Assembly: GCA_034663635.1 (NCBI GenBank)
Contig: JAXDJH010000013.1
Span: 1 to 64,000 of the forward strand
Direction of reading: 5' to 3'
DNA from: JAXDJH01 sp034663635
GTDB taxonomy: Bacteria; Actinomycetota; CADDZG01; WHSQ01
DNA: 64,000 bases
This document shows, in pieces, positions 33,902 through 44,900 of the stretch; the first letter of the stretch is position 1, and each line of letters opens with the position of its first letter. Both the position numbers and the translations under genes were made by a program. A model generated the notes under the pieces. That model was not told where the DNA came from. It ran no database searches and worked only from the letters and a program-made list of their open reading frames with translations.

Positions 33902-36900
33902 GGAGACGCAGACCTTTAGAGGTGTAGCGGAAGCCCGCGGAGACCAGGGCTTCCGCGAACGGAGCATCGTGAACCGACTCGCCGTCGGCTTTCTCGACGG
34001 AGATCCGACCGAGAGCTCCATCGCGCGCAGCGAGGACGAGCGCATCGACCGCCGGCTCGAAGAGCTCGGGATCATCCGAGTACGACAGGATCGTGCGTCC
34101 GCCTTTCTCCACGTAAAAGACCAAGAGCCCATCGACTAGAACGACGACTGCTCCGGCCTTCCGTCCAGCCCGGTGCCCCTCGCGAGCCGGCCATGCGAGT
34201 GCCGCGCCGTAAGGATTGGCAGGGTCGGTCGCGGCTAGGACTTGCGTTTCGTGTCCCTTAGACGGCGAGTCGAGCGCACGCATCCGGTCGACGGCGCCGG
34301 GCAACGCGAACTGCGCGCCTCCTAGACCGTCGACGAAATACCCGCGCCGGCACCTCCCGGCATCCTCGAAAGCCTTGAGAACTCCGTAAACGGCGGCAAA
34401 GCCGCCGGGGACACGCTCCGTCGCGACCGCTCCACGCGTAACGATCCCGTGCCGCTCTAGGAGCTGTTCGGTTGCAGCGTGAAGCCGTCTAGTTGGCGAC
34501 GATTCCCGTTCGACTAGCGCGCTCCAACGTCCCGCCGCGGCAGGGGGGCCGACACGAGCGGGGAAGGAGGGACCTCGACGGTTCCTGGTCGGTCTGACCC
34601 TCCTCGAGCGCGTTCTTGATGTGAGGGCTCGAAGGGGAGCCAGAGTGTCGTTAGTTGCAACACCAGCCCAAACGAGTTCCCACAACGCGAGCACGAGCTC
34701 GGAATCGTCGGTCGACCCGACCGCGTCCGAGATCTGGCGAAAGAACAAAGCGCCGCCGCCGCGCAAGGAGTCGAGGACCCGTGCCGCGAGCGCGGACAGG
34801 TCTTCGGTGTTCGGCTCGGGCAGCAAGGTCGACGCGCGCTCCGCCGTTGCGAGGACGATCCAACCGTCGTCGCTGCCCAGCGCTCCCGCCCCCGACCATG
34901 CGACCTCGCCCGCGGCACCCAGCTCGTCGAGCATCGCCGGGGTGTAGCCGGGCAAACGCGACGGAAGAACGATCGACTCGAGCGCGCTCGCGGGTATCGG
35001 CACGCCCTGGAGCTGCTCGATGACTCTGTAGAGCGAGTCTGCCCCTGCTTCTCGAGGCCCGTGGGGGCCGAGCCCCTGCCACGCCATCGAGAAACGAGCG
35101 AACGTCTCGGCGTCGACGGGCTCGACGTCTTTGCGGAACGCGGCCAGAGACCTGCGGCGGATCCGGCGCAAGACCTCGACGTCGATCCATTCCATGCCCG
35201 AATCGGCGGGACGGAACTCGCCCTCGGCGACGCGTCCCTGAGCAGCGAGCTGTTTCAAAACCGTCGTGACGACCGCTTCACCCAAACCGAAACGGGCTGC
35301 GGGATCGGATGGTCTGAACGGGCCGTGCGTCCGCGCGTAACGGCCGATCAGATCGCCGAGCGGGTCCGCAACCGGTTCGAGGTAGGCATGAGGGACGCCC
35401 ATCGGAAGCGCGGTCCCAAGACCATCGCGGAACCGGGCCGCATCTTCGATCGCGATCCACCTGTCCTCGCCCGCGATCCGAACCCTAAGAGCGCGGTTGG
35501 TCACCTCTAGAGATTCGAGGAATGAGGACACCGCTGTTACGTCCTCGGCGCGCGCTGTTATCTCGTCCTCGGTCAGATCCCCGATCTCTCGCAGGGCGTC
35601 ATGGAGGAAGTCGGCATCGCGGATCTTCCTCTCGTCGGTGAGCAGTTGGAGCTCGAGTTCGACCTCTGCGAGCGAAGCCTCATCGATGAGTTCTCGAAGC
35701 TCTTGCCGCCCCATGATCTCGGCCAGAAGCGAGCGGTCGAGCGAGAGGGCTTGGGCGCGCCGTTCAGCGAGGGGAACATCCCCCTCGTACATGAACGCGC
35801 CGACGTAGGCGAACTGAAGTGACGAAGCGAACGGAGATGGGACGGGCGTGTCGACGTCGACGAGGCGCACCTTTCGCGACCGAAGATCGGCCATCAGGTC
35901 TCGAAGAGCGGGAACATCGAACACGTCCTGCAGGCACTCCCTATAGGTCTCGAGCACGATCGGGAACGAGCCGAACTTCGATGCGACCTGAAGCAGGTAC
36001 GCGCTCTTCTGGCGTTGTTGCCACAGCGGAGTCCTCTGTCCGGGGCGTCGCTTGGGAAGGAGTAGAGCTCGCGCCGCGCACTCTCGGAAGCGACTCGCGA
36101 ACAGAGCCGAGCCCGCAACGACGTCCACGACGATCTCTTCGATCTCCTCAGGGTCGAAAACGAAGATGTCGGTGGGGGGAGCCTCTTCGACATCCGGCAG
36201 CCGCACGACGATCCCGTCGTCGGTGTACATGCACTGGACCTCGAGGCCAAGTTGCTTCGAGATCTTCGCTTCGATCGCCTGGCTCCATGGCGCGTGGACG
36301 CGCGCCCCCAACGTCGAGTGGATCGCAACGCGCCAGTCGCCTAACTCGTCTCGGAACCGCTCGACCACGATCGTGCGGTCGTCCGGAAGGTGTCCGGTCG
36401 CTTCCTTCTGCTCGGCGAGATAACCGATCAAATTCGACGACGCGAATTCGTCGAGTCCCGCCGAGGCCAATCTCGTCGCGCGCTCGGCCTTGGGGGCAGC
36501 ATCGATCTCACGGATGAATGCTCCGAGCGCCCGACCAAGCTCCGGGGCCCGACCTAGAGCATCGCCGTGCCAGAAAGGCATCTTGCCCGGGCGTCCGGGG
36601 GCAGGACTGACCAACACGCGGTCGTGGGTGATGTCCTCGATCGTCCAGCTCGACGCTCCGAGAACGAACGTGTCACCAACCCGGCTCTCGTAGACCATCT
36701 CTTCGTCCAGCTCGCCGACGCGGCCGCCCTTCTCCCCCACGATGAAGACGCCGAAGAGTCCGCGATCCGGGATCGTCCCGCCGGACGTGACGGCCAACTT
36801 CTGTGCGTTGGGCCGCCCACTCAAGACGTCGGTGCCGCGATCCCAGTTGAGTCGGGGTCGCAACTCGGCGAACTCGTCGGATGGGTAACGGCCGGACAAC

Positions 36901-38297
36901 ATGTCGAGCACGCTTTCGAGTCCCGATCGAGGCAACTCGAAGAATGGAGCCGATCGCTTGATCACGCGCTCAACGTCGTCCACGCTCCAGTCGTCCATCG
37001 CGACCATCGCGACGATCTGTTGAGCGAGAACGTCCAGGGGGTTGCGCGGAAAGGCGATCGCCTCGATCGAACCATCGGCGATCCTCTCGGCCACCACGGC
37101 GCACTCGACGAGATCTCCGCGGTACTTCGGGAACAGGATCCCCCGGCTGACGGCCCCGACCTGGTGGCCGGCCCGGCCGAAACGCTGCAACCCGCTCGCA
37201 ACGGAGTCCGGCGCTTCGACCTGCACGACGAGATCGACGGCACCCATATCGATTCCGAGTTCGAGGGAGCTCGTCGCGACAACGGCGGGAAGCCGACCCG
37301 CCTTGAGGTCCTCTTCGATGATCATCCGTTGCTCGCGGCTGACCGATCCGTGGTGCGCCCGCGCTACTTCGTCCCCCGCGAGCTCGTTCAGACTTCCGCA
37401 CAGACGTTCCGCGAGACGACGCGAGTTGCAGAACACGATCGTGCTCTGGTGCGCCCGGATCAGCTCGAGCAGAGCGCTGTCGACGTGAGGCCAGATGCTC
37501 CTTCGTTCTTCCGGCCCGCTCGCGGGACCTGAGGAGATCTCCCCCGTTTCCTCGCCGAGCATCCGCATATCTTCGACCGGCACGATGACCTTCAACTCGA
37601 ATCGTTTGTCGCTCGCAGGAAAGACCACGGTCACCGGCAGACTGCCGCCCAGGAAGCGAGCTACTTCTTCCACCGGGCGGACCGTCGCCGATAGGCCGAT
37701 GCGCTGAGCTGGACGGTCGAGCAACTCGTCGAGTCTCTCCAGACTGAGGGCGAGGTGCGCTCCGCGCTTCGTGCCCGCAACCGCGTGGACCTCGTCGATG
37801 ATCACGGTCTCGACATAGCGGAGGGCGTCCCTGGCACGCGAGGTGAGAAGTAGGAACAACGATTCGGGCGTCGTGATGAGGATGTCGGACGGAGATTGAG
37901 CGAACCTGCGGCGCTCGTCCTGTGGGGTGTCTCCCGTGCGGACGGACACCGTCACGTCCGGCGGAGGCGAGCCCAGCCTCTGCGCGGCCCCCTTGATCCC
38001 CGCGAGCGGCGAGCGCAGGTTCCTTTCGATGTCCACCGCGAGCGCTTTCAAAGGCGAAACGTAGAGCGTGCGCAAGCGGCGTTTCGGATCGGGGGCCGGT
38101 TGCGAAGCGAGTCGATCGAGCGACCACAGGAAGGCTGCAAGCGTCTTGCCCGAGCCCGTCGGCGCGATGACGAGACCGTTGCCGCCGGATGCGATCACTC
38201 TCCACGCCTCTTTTTGCGCGGGTGTCGGCGCCTCGAATGTGCTCTCGAACCACGATCGCGTGGCCGCGGAGAATGGGGTCAGGGGGTCGACCGGCAT
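33894..38297 (-). CDS. lhr: Lhr family ATP-dependent helicase
   Basis: 1467 residues from the ATG at 38297; the open frame extends further upstream but homology starts at PLTPFSAATRSWFE. Superfamily 2 motifs: APTGSGKT (Lys51), TLYVSPLKAL, TTPESL, IIDEVHAV (motif II DEVH), LSATVRP and the helicase C-terminal VATSSLELGIDMG and QRFGRAGHQVG. The long C-terminal half is the Lhr-specific part (winged helix, beta barrel and the Lhr-CTD). Lhr unwinds 3'-tailed DNA and RNA:DNA hybrids in DNA-damage responses. It is co-transcribed with nei and divergent from a methyltransferase gene. Length is close to the usual 1500. Confidence 0.95.
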   Translation of the reverse strand: MPVDPLTPFSAATRSWFESTFEAPTPAQKEAWRVIASGGNGLVIAPTGSGKTLAAFLWSLDRLASQPAPDPKRRLRTLYVSPLKALAVDIERNLRSPLAGIKGAAQRLGSPPPDVTVSVRTGDTPQDERRRFAQSPSDILITTPESLFLLLTSRARDALRYVETVIIDEVHAVAGTKRGAHLALSLERLDELLDRPAQRIGLSATVRPVEEVARFLGGSLPVTVVFPASDKRFELKVIVPVEDMRMLGEETGEISSGPASGPEERRSIWPHVDSALLELIRAHQSTIVFCNSRRLAERLCGSLNELAGDEVARAHHGSVSREQRMIIEEDLKAGRLPAVVATSSLELGIDMGAVDLVVQVEAPDSVASGLQRFGRAGHQVGAVSRGILFPKYRGDLVECAVVAERIADGSIEAIAFPRNPLDVLAQQIVAMVAMDDWSVDDVERVIKRSAPFFELPRSGLESVLDMLSGRYPSDEFAELRPRLNWDRGTDVLSGRPNAQKLAVTSGGTIPDRGLFGVFIVGEKGGRVGELDEEMVYESRVGDTFVLGASSWTIEDITHDRVLVSPAPGRPGKMPFWHGDALGRAPELGRALGAFIREIDAAPKAERATRLASAGLDEFASSNLIGYLAEQKEATGHLPDDRTIVVERFRDELGDWRVAIHSTLGARVHAPWSQAIEAKISKQLGLEVQCMYTDDGIVVRLPDVEEAPPTDIFVFDPEEIEEIVVDVVAGSALFASRFRECAARALLLPKRRPGQRTPLWQQRQKSAYLLQVASKFGSFPIVLETYRECLQDVFDVPALRDLMADLRSRKVRLVDVDTPVPSPFASSLQFAYVGAFMYEGDVPLAERRAQALSLDRSLLAEIMGRQELRELIDEASLAEVELELQLLTDERKIRDADFLHDALREIGDLTEDEITARAEDVTAVSSFLESLEVTNRALRVRIAGEDRWIAIEDAARFRDGLGTALPMGVPHAYLEPVADPLGDLIGRYARTHGPFRPSDPAARFGLGEAVVTTVLKQLAAQGRVAEGEFRPADSGMEWIDVEVLRRIRRRSLAAFRKDVEPVDAETFARFSMAWQGLGPHGPREAGADSLYRVIEQLQGVPIPASALESIVLPSRLPGYTPAMLDELGAAGEVAWSGAGALGSDDGWIVLATAERASTLLPEPNTEDLSALAARVLDSLRGGGALFFRQISDAVGSTDDSELVLALWELVWAGVATNDTLAPLRALTSRTRSRRVRPTRNRRGPSFPARVGPPAAAGRWSALVERESSPTRRLHAATEQLLERHGIVTRGAVATERVPGGFAAVYGVLKAFEDAGRCRRGYFVDGLGGAQFALPGAVDRMRALDSPSKGHETQVLAATDPANPYGAALAWPAREGHRAGRKAGAVVVLVDGLLVFYVEKGGRTILSYSDDPELFEPAVDALVLAARDGALGRISVEKADGESVHDAPFAEALVSAGFRYTSKGLRLRA

Positions 38298-38379
38298 GCC
38301 CTCAATGATGCCTCTCCGGTGCGACGTTTGCGGACCCCGGGGCCGCCCCAGCGCCGCTCGGTCGATTAGCGTCGGGACC

Positions 38380-39192
38380 GTGAACGAACACATCGACTCG
38401 AACCGAGCGCTCTGGAACGAGTGGGCCGAGATCAACGCCGCCTCGGATTTCTACGACATCCAGAGCTTCATCTCTGGAGAGCAGGGCAACCGGCTTCGGG
38501 ACTACGAGGTGGAGGACGTCGGGGACGTCGAGGGGAAGGACCTGCTTCATATCCAATGCCATATCGGAACGGACACGCTCTCGTGGGCCCGGCTGGGCGC
38601 GAAGGTGACCGGTTCCGACTTCTCTGAAGCGAGCCTAGAGAAGGCCCGTGAGATCGCCAACCAGATCGGCATCGAAGCTCGCTTCGTTCAGTCCGACACC
38701 TACGAGCTCCCGAAGAACCTCCAGGGTGATTTCGACGTCGTGTACATGTCGCGCGGAGTGCTGGGTTGGCTCCCAGACATGCCGAGGCTCGCAAAAGTCG
38801 TGGCCCATTTCGTGAGGCCGGGAGGGATCTTCTATCTGACCGAGGTGCATCCGGTCCTTCAAGTGTTCGACGAAACCAATTCCGAGGAGCTGAAGGTCAA
38901 GTGGCCCTACTGGACCCGCGAGGAGCCCATCGTCTTCGAGGTAGAAGGCTCGTATGCCGATCGAAGCGCCAAGCTAAATAGCACTCACGAGTACGGCTGG
39001 AACCATTCGCTGGGAGAGATCGTGACTGCGTTTGCAGAAGCCGGCTTGAGGATCGAGAGCCTCCGCGAATACCCATTCTCGGAATGGGAGAGCGACTTTC
39101 TCGAACAGGGCGAAGATGAGAAGTGGTACCTGCCCGCCCACCACGAAGGTCAGTTGCCTCTCTTCTTCTCGCTTAAAGCCTCCAAACCGTGA
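38380..39192 (+). CDS. Class I SAM-dependent methyltransferase
   Basis: 270 residues from the GTG at 38380 (VNEHIDSNRALWNEWAEINA). Motif I is degenerate in wording but positioned correctly: LLHIQCHIGTDTLSWARLGAKVTGSDFS. Later motifs are FDVVYMSRGVLGWLPDMPRLAKVVAHFVRPGG. The remaining C-terminal half is rich in aromatic residues. The substrate is unknown. The stop overlaps the NDH-2 start (GTGA), so the two genes are coupled; this could mean a role in quinone chemistry, but that is inference from position only. Confidence 0.88.
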   Translation: MNEHIDSNRALWNEWAEINAASDFYDIQSFISGEQGNRLRDYEVEDVGDVEGKDLLHIQCHIGTDTLSWARLGAKVTGSDFSEASLEKAREIANQIGIEARFVQSDTYELPKNLQGDFDVVYMSRGVLGWLPDMPRLAKVVAHFVRPGGIFYLTEVHPVLQVFDETNSEELKVKWPYWTREEPIVFEVEGSYADRSAKLNSTHEYGWNHSLGEIVTAFAEAGLRIESLREYPFSEWESDFLEQGEDEKWYLPAHHEGQLPLFFSLKASKP

Positions 39193-40505
39193 GCTCATCG
39201 CAACCCCACGTTCTGCTGGTGGGGGGCGGCTACATCGGCGTCTACACCGCGTTGAGTCTTAGGAAGCGCAACCGGAACGTTCGCATCACCCTGATCTCCC
39301 CCGAGAGCTACATGACATACCAGTCGTTCCTGCCGGAAGCAGCTGCCGGCAACATCGAGCCGCGCCACGTCGTGGTTCCTCTAAGGAGGGCACTAAAAAG
39401 CGTTCGTCTGATAACCGGTGCACTCCAATCGCTCGACCACGATCGCCGGACGGCTCGCGTCGTGCCGGTCGAAGGCGAGTCTTACGAGATCGCCTACGAC
39501 CACGTAGTGATCGGCGTCGGCTCGATCTCGCGGGTGTTGCCGGTACCGGGCCTCGCCGAATACGGGATCGGTTTCAAGACGATCGAAGAAGCGATCTTCC
39601 TTCGCAACCAGATCCTGTCGCGGATGGACATCGCGGAGTCCACGCCGGATGAGTCCGTCAGGAAGCGCGCGCTTTCATTCGTGTTCGTGGGCGCCGGTTA
39701 CGCGGGGGTCGAGGCTCTGGCCGAGCTCGAGGACCTTGCGCGCGACGCGTGCAGATACTTTCCATCGATCGACCGCTCGGACATGCGCTGGGTCCTCGTC
39801 GAAGCCTCCGGTCGGATACTTCCGGAGATCGGAGAAGGCTTGGGCGACTACGCGCTGAAGTTGTTGCGCGCTCGCGACATCGAGGTGTTCCTGGAGACGC
39901 GACTCGCGTCCGCAACCGGCGGTCTCATGAAGCTCTCGAACGGCGAGGAGTTCGAGGCGGAGACGCTCGTCTGGACGGCCGGGGTGCGGGCTCACCCATC
40001 CGTCGCGAGGTTCGGGTTCCCCACCGACGACCGAGGCCGGATCGTCGTCGACGAGAAGCTCCGGGTCGTTGGAACTACAGGCGCATGGAGCGCGGGCGAT
40101 TGCGCAGCGGTTCCCGACCTCACCACCGGGACCATCAGCCCGCCCACCGCTCAACACGCTTTGCGACAGGCTCGGAGGATCGGACGCAACATCGCGGCGG
40201 TACTCGGGGGCGACGAGCCCGAGGTCTTTCGTTACCGCAACCTCGGGGCCCTCGCGTCGCTCGGCCGCTATAAGGGTGTTGCCCGTGTGCTTGGGATAAG
40301 GGTCCGCGGGTTCCCGGCCTGGGTCCTTCACCGCACCTACCACCTATCCCGCATCCCCACCTTCGGCCGGAAGATCCGGGTGATGCTCGATTGGACGGTG
40401 GCACTCTTCTTCCGCCGGGACATCGTCCAGCTTGGCTCCCTCGGCCACCCGAGGGACGCCATCACGGAGGCCGGCGCCTCCATCGACGGCCCAAGCCCCG
40501 GCTGA
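39189..40505 (+). CDS. ndh: Type II NADH dehydrogenase (NDH-2)
   Basis: 438 residues. Two Rossmann motifs: FAD-binding VLLVGGGYIGVYTALSLRK near the N-terminus and NADH-binding FVFVGAGYAGVEALAELED near 160. The WTAGVRAHP and GAWSAGDCAAVPD segments are characteristic of NDH-2, as is the AQHALRQARRIGRNIAA part. A C-terminal amphipathic or membrane stretch (LDWTVALFF) should anchor it to the inner face of the membrane. It passes electrons from NADH to quinone without proton pumping. Start GTG at 39189 overlaps the methyltransferase stop. Confidence 0.93.
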   Translation: MSSSQPHVLLVGGGYIGVYTALSLRKRNRNVRITLISPESYMTYQSFLPEAAAGNIEPRHVVVPLRRALKSVRLITGALQSLDHDRRTARVVPVEGESYEIAYDHVVIGVGSISRVLPVPGLAEYGIGFKTIEEAIFLRNQILSRMDIAESTPDESVRKRALSFVFVGAGYAGVEALAELEDLARDACRYFPSIDRSDMRWVLVEASGRILPEIGEGLGDYALKLLRARDIEVFLETRLASATGGLMKLSNGEEFEAETLVWTAGVRAHPSVARFGFPTDDRGRIVVDEKLRVVGTTGAWSAGDCAAVPDLTTGTISPPTAQHALRQARRIGRNIAAVLGGDEPEVFRYRNLGALASLGRYKGVARVLGIRVRGFPAWVLHRTYHLSRIPTFGRKIRVMLDWTVALFFRRDIVQLGSLGHPRDAITEAGASIDGPSPG

Positions 40506-40528
40506 GGCCGTCTTCTCGACCTTCGCCC

Positions 40529-40554
40529 GAAGGAAGGCGAGCCGCGGCGGCGAA
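40529..40554 (+). promoter_or_regulatory. Bipartite motif, near copy (GAAGGA-N15-GCGAA)
   Basis: GAAGGA (one mismatch) at 40529-40534, 15-base spacer containing CCGCGG, then exact GCGAA at 40550-40554, only 11 bases before the ATG of an exported metzincin. No other ribosome-binding site is evident in this leader. Confidence 0.4.
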
Positions 40555-40565
40555 CCGCGAAACGT

Positions 40566-41360
40566 ATGAAAACGCCTCGAGCCGTCGCGTTCGGCCTCGC
40601 CCTGTTGATGGGGGCGATTCCCGCCGCGGCCTTCGGGCGATCGGGCCCGGCTCCGGTGCGGGCGGATCGGGACGTGGAGGACTGCGAGGAGACTCGCCCC
40701 GACACTTTCGCTCTTAAGGGAGTCACCGATGATGGGGCCGACGTCTCTCTGGATGTGCTGGCGTTGTTGGACGGGGTCGATCGCGCCGCGGCGAAGGCGG
40801 TCTTCGACACCGCGGCCCAGGCTTACGCGCCGATCGGCATCAAGCTCGTGCCCCGCTTCCGTACTGTTGTCTTCGCCGCCGACGAGGTCACCCCGGCGGG
40901 CGACCAATACGCGCAGCCTCAGAATCTGATCGACGACGCTAAGGCGCTCCTCGGACCCTTCCGTCCGAAGGGCATCGACGTCGTTTTCACGCTGACGACG
41001 AAAGACCTCGGATCCTCGGTCGATCCGGCCGTCACCGGTTATGCCGACTGCATCGGCGGCATCCGTTACCCGGATCGCTCATTCGCGGTCGGCGAGATGC
41101 GGGAGAACCCTCTGTCGGTTGGAGTCAACATCTATGCCGACGCGCCCGCAAAGGTCCTGGCTCACGAGATGGGGCACCTGCTCGGAGCGCACCACGAACA
41201 TCAGAGCTGCGTCGAGGGAATCACCGCCGACGACGCCAACGAGCGAGAGCTGACGCCCTGCACGGTCATGACGAACTACGTCGAGTTGCAGTCCCTCAAC
41301 TTCGGGACCTTGGAGGGAGTCGTAGTTCGCGGTCACGCGACCCGCTACGCGCAGCCCTAG
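40566..41360 (+). CDS. Exported metzincin-type zinc metalloprotease
   Basis: 264 residues. A signal peptide (MKTPRAVAFGLALLMGAIPAAAFG) is followed by a prodomain-like part and the metzincin signature HEMGHLLGAHHEH: His200, Glu201, His204, Gly207 and His210 in the HExxHxxGxxH spacing. CTVMTNY downstream is a good Met-turn candidate. Four cysteines may form disulfides. It resembles M12-type (reprolysin/ADAM-like) secreted bacterial proteases, but the subfamily is not clear. It lies 60 bases after ndh and carries the degenerate bipartite motif in its leader. The metalloprotease call is firm, substrate unknown. Confidence 0.88.
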   Translation: MKTPRAVAFGLALLMGAIPAAAFGRSGPAPVRADRDVEDCEETRPDTFALKGVTDDGADVSLDVLALLDGVDRAAAKAVFDTAAQAYAPIGIKLVPRFRTVVFAADEVTPAGDQYAQPQNLIDDAKALLGPFRPKGIDVVFTLTTKDLGSSVDPAVTGYADCIGGIRYPDRSFAVGEMRENPLSVGVNIYADAPAKVLAHEMGHLLGAHHEHQSCVEGITADDANERELTPCTVMTNYVELQSLNFGTLEGVVVRGHATRYAQP

Positions 41361-41361
41361 C

Positions 41362-41889
41362 TCAGGTAACTGCGTCGATCGTTTGAGTCAATTGCTTTAG
41401 GTGGGCGCGATCGTGGCCCGCGATCATGTAGACGCCGTCGCGAAAGCTCTCGGGGCCCCTTTCTGTGTGCTCGCCGGCGCGGTCCCAAAGCGACTGGTCG
41501 GTTCCTCTCATCAAGGAGACGTTCGCGCGACGCAATGCTTCGAATGCGTCGAGCATGTCGTGAAATGGGGGCCGGGGAAGATCCGTCCACGCGTCCTGGT
41601 CGTAACCGATCAACATCGGGTTGTCCTGCGCGAGAACGACGCGCCACCGGAACGACGCCACCACCTCCGCGTGCCAGAAGTGACTGAGTAGTTCCTCGAC
41701 CGACCACTCGTTCGGCTCGGGCCGCTGTTGGAGAGTCTCCGCCGACAAACCTTCAACCGCCTTGCGGAACGTTCCCGGCGTGGCCTCCAAGACTTCGGCC
41801 GGGTCGTCGCCGCCTAGAAACGCGATCAACTCGGCCTTGTACTCGTCCGGGTTGAGAACTGGGTCCGCCTTGACTATCCGTTCCTCCAA
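41362..41889 (-). CDS. DinB-like four-helix metal protein
   Basis: 175 residues. Three histidines in the DinB/YfiT arrangement: HFWHAE in the second helix and GHDRAHL in the last. This is the metal-binding set of the DinB superfamily of thiol-dependent S-transferases and damage-inducible proteins. NEWSVEELLSHFWHAEV and DPAEVLEATPGTFRKAVEGL complete the fold. The start is TTG at 41889 after GAGGAGG. It converges with the metzincin gene, one base between stops, and lies just downstream of adnB, from which it may be co-transcribed. Confidence 0.8.
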   Translation of the reverse strand: MEERIVKADPVLNPDEYKAELIAFLGGDDPAEVLEATPGTFRKAVEGLSAETLQQRPEPNEWSVEELLSHFWHAEVVASFRWRVVLAQDNPMLIGYDQDAWTDLPRPPFHDMLDAFEALRRANVSLMRGTDQSLWDRAGEHTERGPESFRDGVYMIAGHDRAHLKQLTQTIDAVT

Positions 41890-41906
41890 CGTCCGCCTCC
41901 TCTACC

Positions 41907-44900
41907 TCAGGGGATCTCTGCAGGGTCCAGGGTCCGGCTGACCGGTGCGTCTCCGTCAAGGAACAGATAGGTGAGCTTCACCGAGGCGTTGTCGGTCAAG
42001 AGCCCGTTGGCTTTCAACGCTTTCGCATAGATGGCGAGCTGATCGAGCTCGGGCGGCTCGAAGCGGGCGCCCGTCTTGAAGTCGACGATCTCTAGCCCGC
42101 CCTCGTCTCGTTCGTAGACGGCGTCGATTCGCCCTCGCACGATCTGGCCGTTGAATCGAAGTGAGAAGGGCAACTCGACCATCGGCTCGCCGCTCGGCAA
42201 CTCGGCGATCCTGCGTTCTGCATAGCCGGACTCCCGCCAGTTATCGAGCAGCTCGGTGATCCGCGACGGCTCCGCCATCTTCGACGGTTCGTCGAGCTCG
42301 GTTTCATCGGCGAACGGCGACATGCCTCGGCTGTTCTCCTCGATGAGCCGGTGGACCTCGGTGCCCATACGTCGCGCGGTCGTGGGTCGGTCGGGCAAGG
42401 GCCGCACCAGATCCCACGCAGTGATGTCGCTTTCATTCAGTCGCACCAGAGATGTGGCCGACAGGATGTCTGGAACCCGAGGTTGCGCCGGAGGCTCGGC
42501 CCCCAGCGCGGACGAGATCACATCCAGATCGCGATCGTGGATCTGGCTCAGTTCGGCGGCGGTCGTGCGGCCCGCCTCGTCGAGGGCACCAACCAACTGC
42601 TCGATCGAAGTTGCGCCTCCCACAACCTCGTCGGCCGCGCTCCCCCATCCCTGGGGGAAAAGGGGGTCGATCGCGCCGACGCGAGGAGACGGCGGCCACA
42701 CAGCCCGATCCTTCATCGCCTCGAACAACGGGTTCGCCTCAGGGAGTTCGGCCCGTTCCACTACTTCGAGAAGTCCGCGCTCCTCGAGTGCGTCGAGCTC
42801 GTCCCAGAACTGCGATGAACCCTTCTCGCGTTTGTCACGTCCGTACCACCACGACGCGGTGACCGCGAGCCGTTGCTTCGCGCGTGTCAACGCGACATAG
42901 AAGAGTCTGCGCTCGTCCTCAATGACGCGCTCCTTGACCGCCTTCTGGAAATCGGCCAGCTTGCCCTCGAAGGACGGCAGATGCTCGGCGTCTTCACGCA
43001 CCTCGTACGGAAGCTCGGAATAGCTCGTGAGCGGGTTGGGCGCCGTCGTGTTCGGGAAGATCGACCAGACCTTCTCACCATGGCGGTTCGCAGAGGCGGC
43101 GACCGACGGAACGAACACGCACTCGAACTCGAGTCCCTTGGCCGAGTGCACCGTCATCAACTTCACGGAGTCCTGATCCGCCGGCTGCGTCGCTTCGAGC
43201 GTCTCCTCGGCATCCGCGGCGGCGTCGAGATAAGCGATGAACGAACGCAACGTGGCCTCGCCCTCGACGGGAGCGAACGAGGCGACCTGGTCCAGGAAGT
43301 TGGAGATGTTCTGCTTCGCCGCGGGGGCGGCCCTCGACGAGGATGAGTCGAGCGCATCCGCGATCCCGCCGCGCCGGATGATCTCTTGAACGAGTTCCAG
43401 CAAAGGTGCGTTTGATTTCTTACGCATCGCTGAGAGCCGCTCCGCGAACGCGGACAATCTTGTCTTCGCCTCGGCCCCAAGATGCTCGATCTCGTCGAGA
43501 TGGGTGAGGGCCTCAGCCAGCGAGTAGCCGACGTCGCCGGGCTCCATGTCGCGAGCGAGCTCCTCGTCGCCGCCGGCAAGACGCATCCTCAGGTCCCAGT
43601 TCTGGGACGTAGCCCAGTGGGCGAGCAGGGAGAGGTCGCGGTAGCTGATGCGCCAGCGAGGCCCCAACAACATGCGGGCGAGCCAGCGGTTCGCGCCCGG
43701 CTTCGATTCCAGGGAGCGCAGCCACGCGACAACTTCAGTCACCTCGGGCGTCTTCAACAAACCGCCGAGACCGACCACCTCGACCGGGATCTCGCGCTCC
43801 TCCAGGGCTTGAAGCAACATGTCCATAGCGGCTTTCCGTCGCACGAGGATGGCGATGTCACTCCACGCGACCGGCTCGCGGCCCTCGGCCGTAGGCGTCC
43901 CGTGCAGTTCCTCGCAGCGCGCGGCGATCCAGTTCGCCTCGGCTCGCTCGTCGGTGAACAGGCCTATCTGAACGTGGCCCTCGCCGTTGCCGGGGACCGC
44001 TCGCAGGGGGTCGCCCGGACGTCTCGACGCGTCGATCGGTTCGACTATCGCGTTTGCCACATCGAGGATGTTCGAGCCCGATCGGAAATTCTCGGAGAGC
44101 GAGACGGGTTCGTAGCGCAGCCCATTGGATCGGGGAAAGTCGTCGGGGAAGCCGATCAGGTTGTACATGGTCGCCCCGCGCCAAGCGAAGATCGCTTGCC
44201 GTGCATCGCCCACCGCGGTTACCGCACCACCGACACCAATGAGTGCTTGGAGCATCTTCCGCTGCACCACGTTCGTGTCCTGATACTCGTCCAGCAACAC
44301 GAACGGATAACGCCGGCGGTAAGAGTCGCGGACCTCCTCGTTCAGGGTCAGGACGTCGACTGCCTTCGTCACTTGATCGCCGAAGTCGATACGAGACGCT
44401 CGGTGTTTGGCCTTCACGTAACCGGCGACGGCGCGCACCAGCTCCTTACGCTTTGCGGCGGCATCGGCGACCTTGTCGTCGAGGTTGGGCAGCGAAAGCA
44501 TCCGGTCGGCCGAAGCCTCGATGTCGCCGAGGTTGGCCATGTGATCGGCAACCGAGCCCGCCAAGCCGAGTATCGACCTCACCACGTACGAGGATCTGAT
44601 CTCGAGAGCGTCGAACGGGGGAAGTTCGTCCAGACACGACAGCACGAGTTGCCATTGCTGGGCCTCCGACAAGAGACCAGCCTCCGGCTCGACGCCAACG
44701 AGCAATCCGTTGTCGCGCACGATGCCGGCGGCGAATGCGTTGTAGGTCTGGATCGTCACGTCCTCGCCGGTCTCGTCGTGCAGTCCAGCTAGAGCGAGTC
44801 GCACGCGCTCCTGCAATTCGCCGGCCGCCTTGTTCGTGAAGGTCAGGCCGAGGATCTGCGACGGGGAGAACGGCTGGTTCTCGAGCGCCCACGCGATGCG

